The notes beneath the pieces are model-generated. The model was not told the DNA's origin. It searched no databases and saw only the letters and a program-made list of their open reading frames with translations. The position numbers were made by a program, and so were the translations under genes. 64,000 bases of DNA from Nemophila menziesii (taxonomy: Eukaryota; Streptophyta; Magnoliopsida; Boraginales; Hydrophyllaceae): contig JARWIR010000021.1 of NCBI GenBank assembly GCA_029959085.1, forward strand, positions 20,051,620 to 20,115,619. Reading direction: 5' to 3'. Position 1 is the first letter of the stretch, and every line of letters begins with the position of its first letter. Below, piece after piece: positions 10,927-22,913 of the stretch.

Positions 10927-12336
10927 TGGTGGTCCTTTATGTGTTCTAAAATAAATGCAATAAGGAAAAGAGAACCACAACCGCAAGTGTACGGTTGTCC
11001 CAAGTAATATAAGTGATAAAACAGATTCGTTCTCAGGGACGGAATGACTGACTCTAATGCTTATCAAATAGTGGTTAATTGCACGTGAAAACAAGTAAAT
11101 GATTTTAAGATTTGTTTGTTTGGTTTTCTAATGCTAAGACAATAAAGTAAAATACTAAATTAATGCAAGTAAATAACTAGACACAAGAAAATAAAGTGTT
11201 TACGCAAGATGAGAAGGCAGTACTTGAGAGACGCAAGGATTTCACCTAATTATCATTCATATCATACATTGTTTAAGGGACAAATTGGTAAATTGATATT
11301 GGTCGGGATTCGGAATTCTCCTTACCCCCGTCAGGGTGGACTAAGGAGCAACTTTCAAGTGCTACAAACCCCGCCAGGGTGATTATAGTCCACTCTCAAG
11401 TGATTAAGTCTAAATTACCCAATAGGCCATAGGTTTAAATAAGCTCGTCAGAGTCAAATAATTTCTAACCTATATTCTCGTTAATTAGTTCTGTACCCAG
11501 ACCTCCCTTCAAGGTGATCCAATCGCCACTACTTGGAATACCCTAGATACTAAGTCCTATTATTAATTGATCAGGTCAATAACAGTAAATAAAGTGTAAA
11601 TTAAAGAAAAATATAATTTACCCAATTTGATTTAAATAATAATTATCCCAAATCCAAACATATGATTTGGAGATATAGACCGTCTCCAAATCTATAGCTT
11701 TTCTGCTTCCTTGCCTTGACTTCTCTCTGATGCTTTCTTTTGTAAAAAGTGAATTGTGTGTAAAATAGAAGTCAAAACCCTTATTTATACATTTAAATTC
11801 TGACTTGGACCTTAGGCTAGAGTTTTAAATGAAATACTAAAGGCCCAAGTCAATTATCTTAGCCCAAAATCCCGTAACACCGCCTCAACTAAAACAGCTC
11901 TAACCGACTCGTTTCAACTCGGATTGACCTTATTCCAGTTGGTAAAGTTCCGTAACTCAATGGGGTACGTTTTCTCTTCACAAGTCAGCGGCTAAATCTA
12001 CTCTTAGGTGGCTCGAAATCAGCAATATTTGGCAACTTTCCAGATTTGCAGCTCTAAAATATCAATTCTTTCGGGATTTGTCTTCATGTTTTGACTCCAT
12101 ATCACGATCTTTGACTTTGTTCTCGGATTCCTCTCCTAGCTAATATTCAAAAACTACAAACATTTCACTAAAATACCTAATATTGCGCGCAACAGTTTAA
12201 TAAACTAAAATGCTAGAAATAAAAGAGGAAATTCAGATTATTGCATATTTAGTCCAAAAGTCTATCAAAATAAACGAATAAATACAAAAAATGATGTCTC
12301 CCAAGGGCATAAATTAGAACATTTAGGGAGACATCA
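10927..12336 (-). repeat. 5' LTR of the Athila-like element (copy A), about 1.41 kb
   Basis: On the minus strand it starts TGATGTCTCCC at 12,336 and ends ACCACCA at 10,927, six bases before the primer site. It has a TATA box (TATAAATAAG, 11,780-11,789, minus) and the usual end of such LTRs (...CGGTTGTGG...CACATAAAGGACCACCA). The first 45 bases form an 11-bp perfect inverted repeat. I found no partner LTR on the low-coordinate side, so the element is not a complete pair in this window. Confidence 0.8.
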
Positions 12337-13100
12337 CACCACCCACCCGCCTGGCCCGGCCCGGCGTGGGCATGGGCTTGTGGGGGAGTTGGAGAGTTTG
12401 GGAAAATGAAACAAGTTTTCTGAAATGATTCTAGAGTAAAATGGCTAGTACTTATAAGATTCGTTGGCAATTCAAACCTTCCAGCAAAGAGACATAACGT
12501 TCATAACGTACAGCCATTGAAGACTCATTAAACCAGAATATTCCTCAATCAAGACTCAGCTGTTACAAACCTTGGTCAAAACGGAAATGAATCAAGGGTC
12601 ATCAAAACGTCCAGGTTCATGGCTGGAATTGTAACATATGTAACTCCAAAAACGCCAGCCTTAATGGAGCACTTGAAGACCATTTATGGTGATGTTTATG
12701 AAAGGCCCTTACTCTTCCCATTTTCCTATAAATAGAGACTCTCCCTCACTAGCCAAGTATACGAAATACACCAGGAAAGAATAACACTAGGCCTTTTTTT
12801 CTCTAAAAACGCTGCTACGTAGAGCTTAGTTTCTCGTTAGAGATACCGGTACGCCAGAATATCTATTTAACAACCATAGGTGTATTTGTTATTCCTTTCA
12901 TTCTGCGTAAGTTGTATTTTCGATTCCTGTAATCGTATTGTAATCGTATTTCATTTTACTGTAAAAGTTAGTTTACACTAAAACGATTTCTAATTTCTTT
13001 CACTTTTGGAAAACCAATTCTGTTTTGTCAAATCTGGTGATTATTTTAATCACAATTTAAAAATATATTCAATTTCTTTACTCACCGGTTATTTTCTGAA
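12337..13100 (+). other. Probable LTR/leader of a copia element (copy A)
   Basis: Non-coding stretch directly upstream of a copia gag remnant. A TATA box (CTATAAATAGAG, about 12,725-12,736) is followed by a pyrimidine-rich leader, as expected for a copia LTR. I could not fix the LTR ends or a primer site. The first part (12,337-12,365) is a GC-rich C/G tract of unknown origin. Confidence 0.45.
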
Positions 13101-15230
13101 ATGGCTCTTCATGTTTCGGCTGTTGGTTCTCCTTTGAACGCAAAGCCATTTCTCGACGTGAATAAGTTGGAACCCCTTAATGTTTCTAACTACAAGCGTT
13201 GGGTACAAAAGGTTATGATTTGTCTTGAACAGTATGAACTCGACTTTGTTATAGTCGAGGCTCCTCCACTTATGGAAGTTGGAGCTCATACTGAACAAGA
13301 GCTAGCTAGACATCTTGCACTCGAATCCAGGTTCAAAAGGGTTAATACCATGGCTCGGGGCTGGATGTTGAACAATGTTACTAACCCAATATTTGATCTC
13401 CTTGCCAAAGAGAAATCGACAAAGGTCATATGGGAAACTCTTGAGAATAAATATGGGGCTGATGATTCTGGTAAGAAAAAGTACGTCACTGGGAATTGGT
13501 ACAATTTTAGACTTATGGATTAGAAACCCATGACTGAAAACTTCATGTGTATGAGAACCTATGCACGGAGGTAGTCACCGTGGCATGAAGATGTGCGAAG
13601 TCTTTCAAGTCAACATTTTACTTAAGAAATTTCCCCCATCTTGGAGTGAATACCGTAACCACCTCAAACACAAAAAGAAGGAATTGGCCCTCCAGGAACT
13701 CATCATCCACATGCAAGTCGAAGAAGCCAATCGACTTAAGGATAAGTATATTTCTTTCCCTCCTTATTCCTCGAAGGCTAACCTTGTTGAAAGTTCTGGG
13801 CATCGTAACAAGGACAGGTTCGAAGGTAATGGAAAACAGCACGTGCTAACAATTCCAAATACGGGGGAAATAAGAACCGCAACAACTCCAACAAACAGAA
13901 CGGAAGATTTAAAACTTCTGGTAAGATTCAGAAACCTAAGGGTGCTTGTTATTGTTGTGGTAAATAAGGACATAGAGCTTTTTAATGTACTCTTAGAGTT
14001 ATTCCTGATCCAAAACCTGTTGCAAACCTAACTGAAACCAAAGAGATAATCGTCGCGGTAATGGTTGAGGTTTGTTTGGTGGAAAACAAAAGCAAGTGGG
14101 TCCTTTTCACTGGGGACTCACGACACTTCTGTGCAAACAAAGCCTTGTTCAAAAATTTCGAGGAAGCAACCAATATTGAATGCGTGTACCTGGGAGACTC
14201 ATCCACTGCTATAGTCCTCGGAAAGGGACAGGTTACCCTCAAACTCAATTCTGGTAAGATCCTTGAGTTAAACGATGTTCTCTTCGTCCCCTCGCTCTGT
14301 AGGAACTTGGTTTCCGGAGCTCTTCTTAACAAAGTGGGACTCAAACTAGTTTCCGAGGGAGGAAAATAATCATTACCAAAAATGATAAGTTTGTGGGAAA
14401 AGGGTATTTACATAATGGTTTATTTGTTTTAAATACTGTAACCCGTGACTAGTACCAATATGATGAGTTTGTGGAAAAGGGTTTTTTTTCAAATAAGGGT
14501 TTGTGTGGTTGAACCTTGTAACCTCTAATAAGGACATTTCTAATTCTACTTATCTGTTTGAATGTTTAGATGTATGGAATGGTAGATTAGGCTATCTTTC
14601 TTCTCTCTTCTATTAAAAGGCTAAAACTCCCTTGGACTAATAAGGTCGATGACTTTATATATTTTATGATATGTGTAGATTCCAAACTCGTGGAAATACG
14701 ACCCTTTAATACGAAAACCTCGAGAATTCTAAAACTACCAGAATTAGTACATTCGGACCTAAATATTTTTATAAATTTCGCTAGTAGAGGAGAAAACCCA
14801 TATTATTTAAACTTAATAGGTGACTAAGTCAGGACTACGAGAGTATATCTCCTAATACTAAATGTGAAACAAAATACGTGTTTATAAATATAAGTCCAGG
14901 GTTGAAACCAAACTACTTTGCTGAATCAAAAGTCTTAGGGCACGAATGTTGTTATAAATTCCTTGTAATAGCTCTGTGACATTAACAGAATTATCGACGA
15001 AGTTAGTGCCTTACACATCCAAGGGCTATGATAATCGGTTATGGCCCACTAACTCAAATGTGGGGGTGATTAGCAAAGGTTACCCAAGTTCTAAGTACGG
15101 TCACTGTTGGACCTAATACAATATACTCAATAGTCATGGGATATGACACGAATGTATAAACCATCTTAATGAATTCATAGCTTCTCGTGGTGGTCCTATT
15201 GTGAAGGACTTGATGAATTCACGTATAAGC
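13101..15230 (+). pseudogene. Ty1/copia gag-protease-integrase remnant (copy A)
   Basis: Gag occupies 13,101-13,523 and continues in another frame at 13,561-14,031, including WVQKVMICL and LENKYGADD-like segments. A CCHC knuckle near 13,947-13,993 contains two in-frame stops. Protease is at 14,061-14,369, ending in the typical LNDVLFVPSLCRNLVSG segment, but its active site reads FTGDSRH where DTGASRH is usual, so the catalytic Asp is gone. Pre-integrase and integrase core similarity (WNGRLGYL, LPELVHSDLN) continues with many stops to about 14,850, and less certainly to 15,230. RT and RNase H are absent. The element was dead before the duplication, since copy B is almost the same. Confidence 0.8.
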
Positions 15231-15240
15231 TATGTTGTAG

Positions 15241-15604
15241 ATCTCCCCGCCTAGGCGTCAACTCCCCCCTCACTGCTTACGCCTATTTAAAATTCTAGGC
15301 GTTTTTGCCTGGCGCCTTAGTCGTCGTGGAATAGGCGCCTAGCATGTCTAGGCACCGATTAATGACAAAAAACAGCCGCCTATGCGCCAATTAATGGAAA
15401 AACATGACCGCATAGACGTTTTTGTTATTTTTCTTATTCTCGAGAATGTTTTAGTTGATATTATAACTCAATTTTTAGTATAGTGTTGTTAGATGAATTT
15501 TATGACTTAAATAGTTAAAATTGCTATAATTACTACACATATATTACTAAATATACAAAATTACACATCGGGATCAAAACCATATAATTCCGCCTAAGCC
15601 CTGT
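15241..15604. repeat. GCCTAGGCG-motif cluster and AT-rich spacer (copy A)
   Basis: From 15,246 to about 15,420 the words CCGCCTAGGCG, TTCTAGGCG, GGCGCCT, TAGGCGCCTAG and CCGCCTATGCGCC recur in both orientations, and CCGCCTAAG recurs at 15,590. This looks like a small repetitive or MITE-like sequence rather than a gene. The remainder is plain AT-rich DNA. Confidence 0.5.
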
Positions 15605-16300
15605 TGATGTCTCCCCATTTGTCATGAATCAATCCTATTTAAAGACATCATTTTAGTTGTATTTATTAGTTTATAGGTCGATTTCACATGATTCAGTACA
15701 CTTTCTTATTTTGTGTCTTGAATTGATTATTTATTATTTTTAGAGCATATTGGGTTTAATTATTTATTTAGTGTGAAGCTTTAGAGATATATGGTAATTA
15801 ATTAGAGTCCAAGTTGGCTCCAAGAGCTAAAGAAAAGAAGATAAACATGGAAATTGAAGATAAGGAAACAAAATCTAAAAATATGGAAAAAGAAAAGCTG
15901 CCATAAATTTGAATTTCACCACCCACGACCACAAATCAGCTCGTATCTCAAAATCGGTGAGGAATTTGGAAGAACAGTCAAGAGAAAAGTTAAATATCTT
16001 TCCGAGACGATGAATTTCGACTACTCATACGCGTCAAACGGATAAGTATTGAAGTTGTTAGGACCAAAACAAAAACGGGGCTGATTCCATATTTTTGGGC
16101 TACGAATTTGAGTTGGGCTTGGAGTCTAACACTTACCTTTTCCTTCAAGAAAACGATTAGGTCTTCCTATACACTATAAATAAAACCTATTATCATTAGA
16201 AAAATTATCAGTCCTATAGGGTCATAAGATATAACTATAACCATCAGTCCAAACCAAAATTATTACGAAATGGACAAGACCTGTTTTTTTCAATTTACTT
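15605..16300 (+). repeat. Partial LTR, plus orientation (copy A)
   Basis: Starts TGATGTCTCCCC and continues AAAGACATCATTTTAG, matching the start of the minus-strand Athila-like LTR at 12,336 including its terminal inverted repeat, followed by GTATTTATTAGTTT-like sequence. A TATA box (CACTATAAATAAAACC) lies near 16,172. The rest of the LTR and any internal region are missing; the LINE follows. The end coordinate is approximate. Confidence 0.55.
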
Positions 16301-16623
16301 TTGTATAAGACAAGATTAATCCGTAATTCTCCCACTCTATTTTAACTATGGTTTGGACCTTCTTGGGTTGGGCTTGACACCTAACTTCTCCCACCGGTTT
16401 GGGCTTCACATGCTCACTGCTGGTAAAAATTTCAAAACCTTTTTTTGTTTGTCAATTTTATTTTAGTTTTTTGGCAGATTATATTTTGACCTTAAAAATA
16501 GATAAATTATTCAAATAAGTCACATATTATTAAAACTCTCTAAAGCTCTCAAGAAAAAACTAGCCGTTATCAGCAAAAATTGCTTCTCCCTTCAATCCAA
16601 CGCCGGAGGCTCCTCTGGACAAG

Positions 16624-17985
16624 ATGGGGTTAAAACCTCCCGCGCCGCCACAAGGAGGTGGTGCTTGAGACACCTTAATGGTGGAAAATGATCCTAGGGC
16701 AGGCGGGGGTTTGGAGGAATTTCCTCCTCTCGCGGCCAACGAACAACGTTTCAACAAAAGAGCTAGATCAGTAACAGAGCCGGGTGCGTCAATTGGGGAT
16801 AGGAATTTCACACCGGTAGAAGGTTTACAGAAATCAAGCAATCTTAATCCGACTAAAAAGAACTCAGGTTGGCATTCTGCTTTAATGGGTAACAATAATA
16901 TTATACCTGAAATTATTGATTTAGATGAGGCAAAATTGAATATGATTAATGGGTTAGATGCTAAATTATTAGAGGCTATAAAAGATGATGAACCTTTACC
17001 TAATTGTGAATTTCCGCAAGTCCTTAGGACTAGGGAGGAGATCCTTGAAGGGATTAATCTTTGGAATAACACTGTGGTGGTGAGACTTTTAGGGTCTAGA
17101 GTTAGCTTTGGTTATCTATCATCTAAATTGAAACAGATTTGGGCTCCGAAAGGTATGATTGATTTAGTGGATGTTGGCTTTGGTTACTTTATGGTCAAGT
17201 TTTCTAACAGAGATGACTGTGAGTTCGCTTTAGCGGGTGGACCTTGGATGATTTTTTATCATTACTTAATTGTTATGGAGTGGTCGCCGGAGTTTAGGCC
17301 TCAATCGGACTCCATTACTACCACTACGGCTTGGGTTAGGATTTCGAATGTGGGGATGCATAATTATACAGCCCGTATTCTCCGGAAAATGGGTGACCAA
17401 ATTGGTAGGACTATTCGTATTGATCTGTTGACCAAGGCGAGAAAGAAAGGGAATTATGCAAGGTTGGCTATCGAGTTGGATTTGGGTAAACCGTTAACGC
17501 CTAAGATTCGCATCGGAGGCGAGGTGTGTCTTGTAGAATATGAGGGATTGCATCTTGTGTGTTTCGAATGCGGTAAGTTTGGGCATCAACAAGATAAATG
17601 TAATAAGGGCGAGAATAGCTTGGTGAGGGTGGACTCTAGTGGAATGAAGATCGTAGAGAGTCAAGACCCTACTCCAAGTAAGGAGGTTATAGTGGAGCCG
17701 ACGTACGGAGAGTGGATGACCGTGAAGCGAGCTAATAGAGTGAATAACAATAGTGGTAACAAGGTTAATGTTAATGGTAATAAGGGGATTTTTAGTAAGG
17801 AATTGGGTTCGAGATATATCGCTTTGTTTGTGGAAGATAATGAGACTATTGCACCAAGCTATGTTAATAGAAACGTGGGGAACAATAGAGCCTCTACGAG
17901 TGCGGGTTTTAATCGAAGAAGAACAAAAATAATGGACTTGGGGGTAAGAATAAAAGCCGGGTTAATAGTGGTCATAGAGTTATAG
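16624..17985 (+). pseudogene. LINE ORF1 (nucleic-acid-binding protein), copy A
   Basis: ORF1 of an L1-type LINE. The expected ATG at 16,624 is followed by TGA at 16,666-16,668, where copy B has CGA; from the next Met (16,678) the frame runs 435 codons. It contains the DUF4283-like domain (GFGYFMVKFSNRDDCEFAL, GGPWMI) and a CCHC knuckle (CFECGKFGHQQDKC). After 17,940 the frame slips, and the C-terminal part continues in another frame through 18,227. Protein of this kind coats LINE RNA. The CGA-to-TGA change fits decay of a methylated CpG. Confidence 0.85.
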
Positions 17986-18639
17986 TTGTTCCCGACTTTG
18001 AGGTGCGAAAGGAGCTTAATTCATCTCCTGATGTGGTATTTTTTGCTGCTACTAAGGAGGGTAATAAAGGGCAAAATGGGGTTGGATTAGTTGCGAATTC
18101 GAATGGTAAAGAGCTCGCCATCGCGGTAGAAACAAGGGTTGTGCGCGATGGCAATGGAAGTTTAATTATCCGTGATGGTGAGCCGGAAGTTGTGCGTAAA
18201 GATTTAATGAGCGAGGAAAGGGCTTAGCAGGTTCCAGGCGCTGGTGAGCCTCGAGCTGCTGAGGTGGAAGTTCCTGTCCAGGGAGCACCTGCAGCGGATT
18301 TTGAAACAGAAAAAAAACAGCATCAGGCCTGGAAATTGCAGGGACCGAGGATGCAATTTCTGCATCAGGCCCTGCGCAATGGGTCACGCGGTCCAGGGGA
18401 CCCGCAGCGGCCACCGAGGGGCTGGAGGAGCGACACTTACCTCCGGGTTTCGGGACTGGAAGCTGGGGCGAGGAGCTGGAGCATGATGATCCGGGCGAAT
18501 GCGAAGTCATTACCGTTCCGGAAACGCAATTCGAAGATGGAGATGGCGATGCTTTAATGGGCGTTGGTCCGGAAGGAGTGACTACCTCGGATCAGGTATC
18601 TTCTTAGTCAGTTTTGTTTAAAACTAATTGTTTTTTAAT

Positions 18640-21600
18640 GTCTACAGGTAATAACTTAGTCGGGAGTTGGGAAGACATTTCCCTTCCTCTCAATGTCTTG
18701 GTGTGGAATTGCCATGGAGCGGCACAATCAAATTTTCAAAGAGTGGTCCGTGAAATGATCCGGATTCACCGCGTTTGGCTTACGGTTATTGTCGAGCCGC
18801 GAGTTAGTGGAGCTAAAGCGGATGGCATAATAAATGGATTGGGAAAGGCTAATTCCATACGGGTTGAGGCGGAGAACTTTAAGGGGGGGCATATGGCTCT
18901 TATGGGATGATTCGGAAATTAGCGTTCGAATTTTATCGGCTGGAAAACAGGTAATTAACATAGAGGTTTCAAGAAATAATTGTGTTACTTGTTTTTTTTC
19001 CAGCTATTTACGCGAGACCAGTGGCTAAGGATAGAGAACCCTTGTGGGAGGCGCTACATCAGGCTTTTAGTGGTATTGGAGAGCCGTGGATTATAGCGGG
19101 GGACTTTAATCAAGTTGGTACCGGAGAAGATAAAAAAGGAGGCACGCCGGGTTTTACACGAAGAATAGAGAATTTTGAAAAGTGGAGGGATAATTGCGAC
19201 TTAACAGATTTGGGTTTCGAAGGTCCTAGATTTACGTGGTGTGATTCGTGGAATACGGGACAAAAGATTTTACGTAGACTTGATAGAGCTTATGGTGACA
19301 CGGGGTTGCTCGAATTATTTCCCTCCGTTCGGGTAACACATCTTGACCGTAGGCATTCTGATCATGCACCTATTTTGATTGGATTAAGTCGAGGAGCACC
19401 AAGACCACCTGCGAGGTTCCGTTTTGAGGCTGCTTGGTGCATCCATAAAGATTTCAAGGAATCGGTTGCTAAGTGTTGGAATTCGAGTAATAATGATTTC
19501 GGTGATCGCATCGCTAGCTTGAAGAGTCATCTTAATACTTGGAAGAAGGATGTATTTGGGGATGTGAATAAGAAGAAGAGAATACTCCTCGCCAGGCTTA
19601 AGGGAATTCAACTTTCTCTCCAACGCTCTTATAATCCTTACTTATTTCGGTTAGGGAAGCGTCTTAGGAGTGAATATTTGAGTGTTCTTGATGAAGAAGA
19701 AATATTATGGTTTGAAAGATCGAATGAGAAGTGGATAAGAATACTAGGTATTATCATTTAGCCACATTAAAGAAACGAAAGACGATGAGGATTTCGAGGC
19801 TTATTAACACGAATGGAGTTTGGGTCGAAAATGAGACGGAGTTAGGTGAGTTAGTTCGGGGTTTCTATGTGGAGTTGTATACGGATAATAGTAAGTTCGT
19901 GGGTCCATTTGCGTTACCTCATGGTGCAAGGTTAGGGGCCCTTGAAAGGGGCATTCTGGAAGAAGAGTTTACAGATGAGGAAATCAAGACAGCGGTTTTC
20001 CAATCAAGTCCGAATAAGGAAGCGGGTCCAGATGGTATAGCGGCATCATTCTATCAGAAATGTTGGGAGATAGTAGGCCCGGAGATGTGTAAGATGGTTA
20101 GGAATGCTATTCGTGATGGAAAGATTTTGGAAAATATTAATGGGACTCTTGTACATTTGATTTCGAAGGTTACGGAACCCACTAAAGTAGGGGAATTAAG
20201 GCATATAAGCCTTATTAATGTTTCTGTTAGAGTCATCATGAAAGCGATGGTCAATCGGGTTAGGCCTCTTTTAGCGGATCGGATTGGATATAATCAGAGC
20301 AGCTTCCTTCCGGGTAGATCAACAATTGATAATATTGTATTGGTGCAAGAGATAGATCACCGTATGCAAAAATTAAATTCTAAATCGGGTTACATGGCTA
20401 TTAAGATTGATTTAGCAAAGGCTTATGACAAGCTAAGCTGGAGGTTCATTGAGGACACAATTGATTTCTTTGGCTTTCCGAAGACCTGGACGCGGGTGAT
20501 TATGGATGCTATGGCTACTAATAATATGCGGGTCTTATGGAATGGCGAGCAGCTGGAAGAGTTCATTCCACAAAGAGAAATACGTCAGGGAGACCCTCTG
20601 TCCCCTTATCTATTTGTTCTTTGTATGGAAAGATTATCGATTCTAATTCAGGGACTTTGTGAAGGAGGTGAATGGATTACCATCCGCCTCCATCGTCAAG
20701 GTCCCGGTATATCTCATGTGTTTTTTGCAGATGATTTAATGTTATTTGCGGAAGCGGGGACTCGCCAAATCGATCTTATTAAGGTGGTGCTTAGAGTCTT
20801 CTGTGATGAGGCGGGACAGACCGTGAGCGAGGATAAATCTCTCATTTATTTTTCCAGAAACGTGGATAGTGATGTAGCTTTGGAGCCTGCGGATAGAAGT
20901 GGCTTTGTGCTTAGCGATTCATTGGGGACCTATCTTGGGACGCCGATTAGATCGCAAAGGTTGCCGCAAGGTTTCTTTCGTAGAGTTACAAATAACATGG
21001 AGAGTAGACTTGCTAATTGGAGGGGTCAAAATCTTTCGATGGCGGGGAGGATTACTTTGGCAAAGTCGGTATTATCAGCCATTCCTACGTAATTAATGCA
21101 AACGATGAAGTTTCCTATGTATGTTTGTGAGGAAATTGATAGAATAATTAGGGACTTCATTTGGGGGTCGTCGGAAGAGGGGAGAAAAATTCATTGGTTG
21201 GCTTGGGATAAGCTTTGTTGGCCGAAGAAGAGAGGTGGGTTGGGTTTTCGTAAAGCAAAGGATTATAATATGGCTTTGTTAGCAAAGTTAGGTTGGAAAA
21301 TACTCCAAGGAGATTCGGCTTTATGGGTAATTGCACTTAATCAGAAATATTTCCGTGAGGGTGTTTTAAATAGAGTGGTGAAGCCTTCGGATTCAAGAAT
21401 GTGCAAAAATATATTAGCTGGGTGCGAGGTGTTAAGGCGTGGGGTTGAGGAAGTAGTCGACGGAGGAGATAGATCGTTTAAATGGAGGTTGGAAGCGTCG
21501 GGAATTTTTTGGTCATGTCCGCTTATAATGACATGAACGCGGTTGAAGGGTGTTTACAATTCAATTGGGACTTGGTGTGGAAGCTTAAATGCCCGGAAAG

Positions 21601-22870
21601 AATTAAGGTTTTGATATGGCGAGGTATCTGGGATAGGCTTCCTACGCGGGGTAACTTGGCTAGGAGGGGGGGTGCTTGAGGATGATACATGCTTGGGGTG
21701 TGGAGCAGCAATTGAAACGTCAAAACATTTGTTTCAGGATTGCACTTTATATACGGAAGTGTCCTTACTTTGTACAGGGACTAATTTGCAATTAATAAGA
21801 AATAATGATTTTGCTTTGTTTGTAGGTGAGGTTGATGGCTCGAGTACAGGAGCTAGGATCTTTGAGGAGCAATTTGATGCAGCAGCTCGGGAGTCGTGGA
21901 GCTGGTCCAGGCGTGGACCACGAGCAACAGCCCCTCGGCCCCGAGCAGTAGCAGCGGATTAATTCTGGAGGCACGAACCAGCGCCGGGGAACAGGACCTG
22001 CGCAACAGCGAAATGGAACAGAAGATTTGCAGCAGCGCCAAGAGGGAGTACAAGCTAGACCGCCGCTACTGGACCCTGGTTCAGTCGAGTGGTGGTCCCA
22101 CGCGTTGTCCAAAAATGCCGTCTTCAATGGAATAGAGCGCTGCGTCCGTGTAGCGGCATTAATTTGGGCGATTTGGAAGAATAGAAACGCGGCCATTTTC
22201 GAAGGTGGTACGCGAGTTAAAACCAAGAACAAACTTGTGGCCTTAGTGAACAATGCGGCTAGGGACTACGTGAGAGCTTGGAGTATTTGAACGAGACGGT
22301 GGATTGTTTACATCTTCGTGTAGTGTACTTATCAAGTGGTCTAAACCGGAAAATGGGGCTAAGCTCAACGTCGATGGGGCCTTTGATCATAGGAATAAAT
22401 CTGCGGGTATCGGTGGGGTATTTCGTAATAGTGATGGGGAACACTTAGATGGTTTTGCAGGGAAGTGCGATGCGAGTACACCACTTGAGGCGGAGAGCTT
22501 AGCACTTCGCTTTGGATTGCGTATGGCTGTTTCACGAGGGCTGGATAATTTAATCATTGAAACGGACTCGTGTGAGTTGCACGCGCTAGTGAAGGGCGGT
22601 GCGAACTCAAGGGGAAGTTTATATGATGTCCTCTGTGAATGTAAGAATATTTTAGATGTTAATGCACAATTTGTTTTAGTTTGGAATTTCAGGGAAACAA
22701 ATGGTTGTGCGAATTGGTTAGCTAAGTTTGGTTTGCGAAGTGAAGATGGACCGTTAGTGTATGCGGATCCTCCTGATGGATTGTGGCGAACTCTAGCACG
22801 CGACCGTTATGGTTGGGCAGTGCCTAAAGTTGTAATAGATAGTTTATTTCTTTGTAGAAGATTTATATAA
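18640..22870 (+). pseudogene. LINE ORF2 (endonuclease, RT, zinc finger, RNase H), copy A
   Basis: Endonuclease (about 18,690-19,400) has NVLVWNCHGAA, GDFNQVG and SDHAPI motifs. RT (about 19,780-20,800) has the QGDPLSPYLFVL and FADD (about 20,724) motifs. Then come a zf-RVT region (about 21,540-21,780) and an RNase H of the RVT_3 type (about 22,340-22,720) with NVDGAF, EAESLALRFGL and ETDS. Breaks in copy A: a slip in a G-run near 18,885, frame changes near 18,990 and 19,735, an in-frame TAA near 21,090, a frame change near 21,500-21,670, and an extra T near 22,288 that copy B lacks. Breaks at 19,735 and 21,090 are shared with copy B. Confidence 0.88.
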
Positions 22871-22913
22871 TCGGGGTCTTTTGACCTCTTATGTAACAAA
22901 AAAAAAAAAAAAA

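Larger units (their letters stand above)
3157..12336 (-). mobile_element. Athila-like Ty3/gypsy retrotransposon (copy A), 3' LTR missing
   Basis: A 9.2-kb element reading right to left: LTR, primer site, gag, protease, RT, RNase H, integrase, GC-rich repeats, env-position ORF. The arrangement, primer site and integrase C-terminus (YGKACHLPLELE) are those of the Athila lineage. It stops abruptly at the low-coordinate side, next to the presumed MULE edge, with no polypurine tract or LTR recognisable there. Confidence 0.85.
16500..22913 (+). mobile_element. L1-type LINE with RNase H, copy A
   Basis: Non-LTR retrotransposon with ORF1, ORF2 and a 16-base poly(A) tail (22,898-22,913). The 5' end is only approximate, and I could not recognise a target-site duplication. 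Two GC-rich low-complexity linkers (about 18,225-18,500 and 21,870-22,080) contrast with the AT-rich remainder. Confidence 0.85.

Noticed and set aside
12249..12470. Open frame of 73 codons on the minus strand
   Set aside because: It crosses the LTR boundary and is not kept in copy B, where a one-base deletion removes it.
16560..17072. Open frame of 170 codons on the minus strand (also 54,669-55,181)
   Set aside because: Antisense of LINE ORF1, which has the recognisable domain and zinc knuckle.
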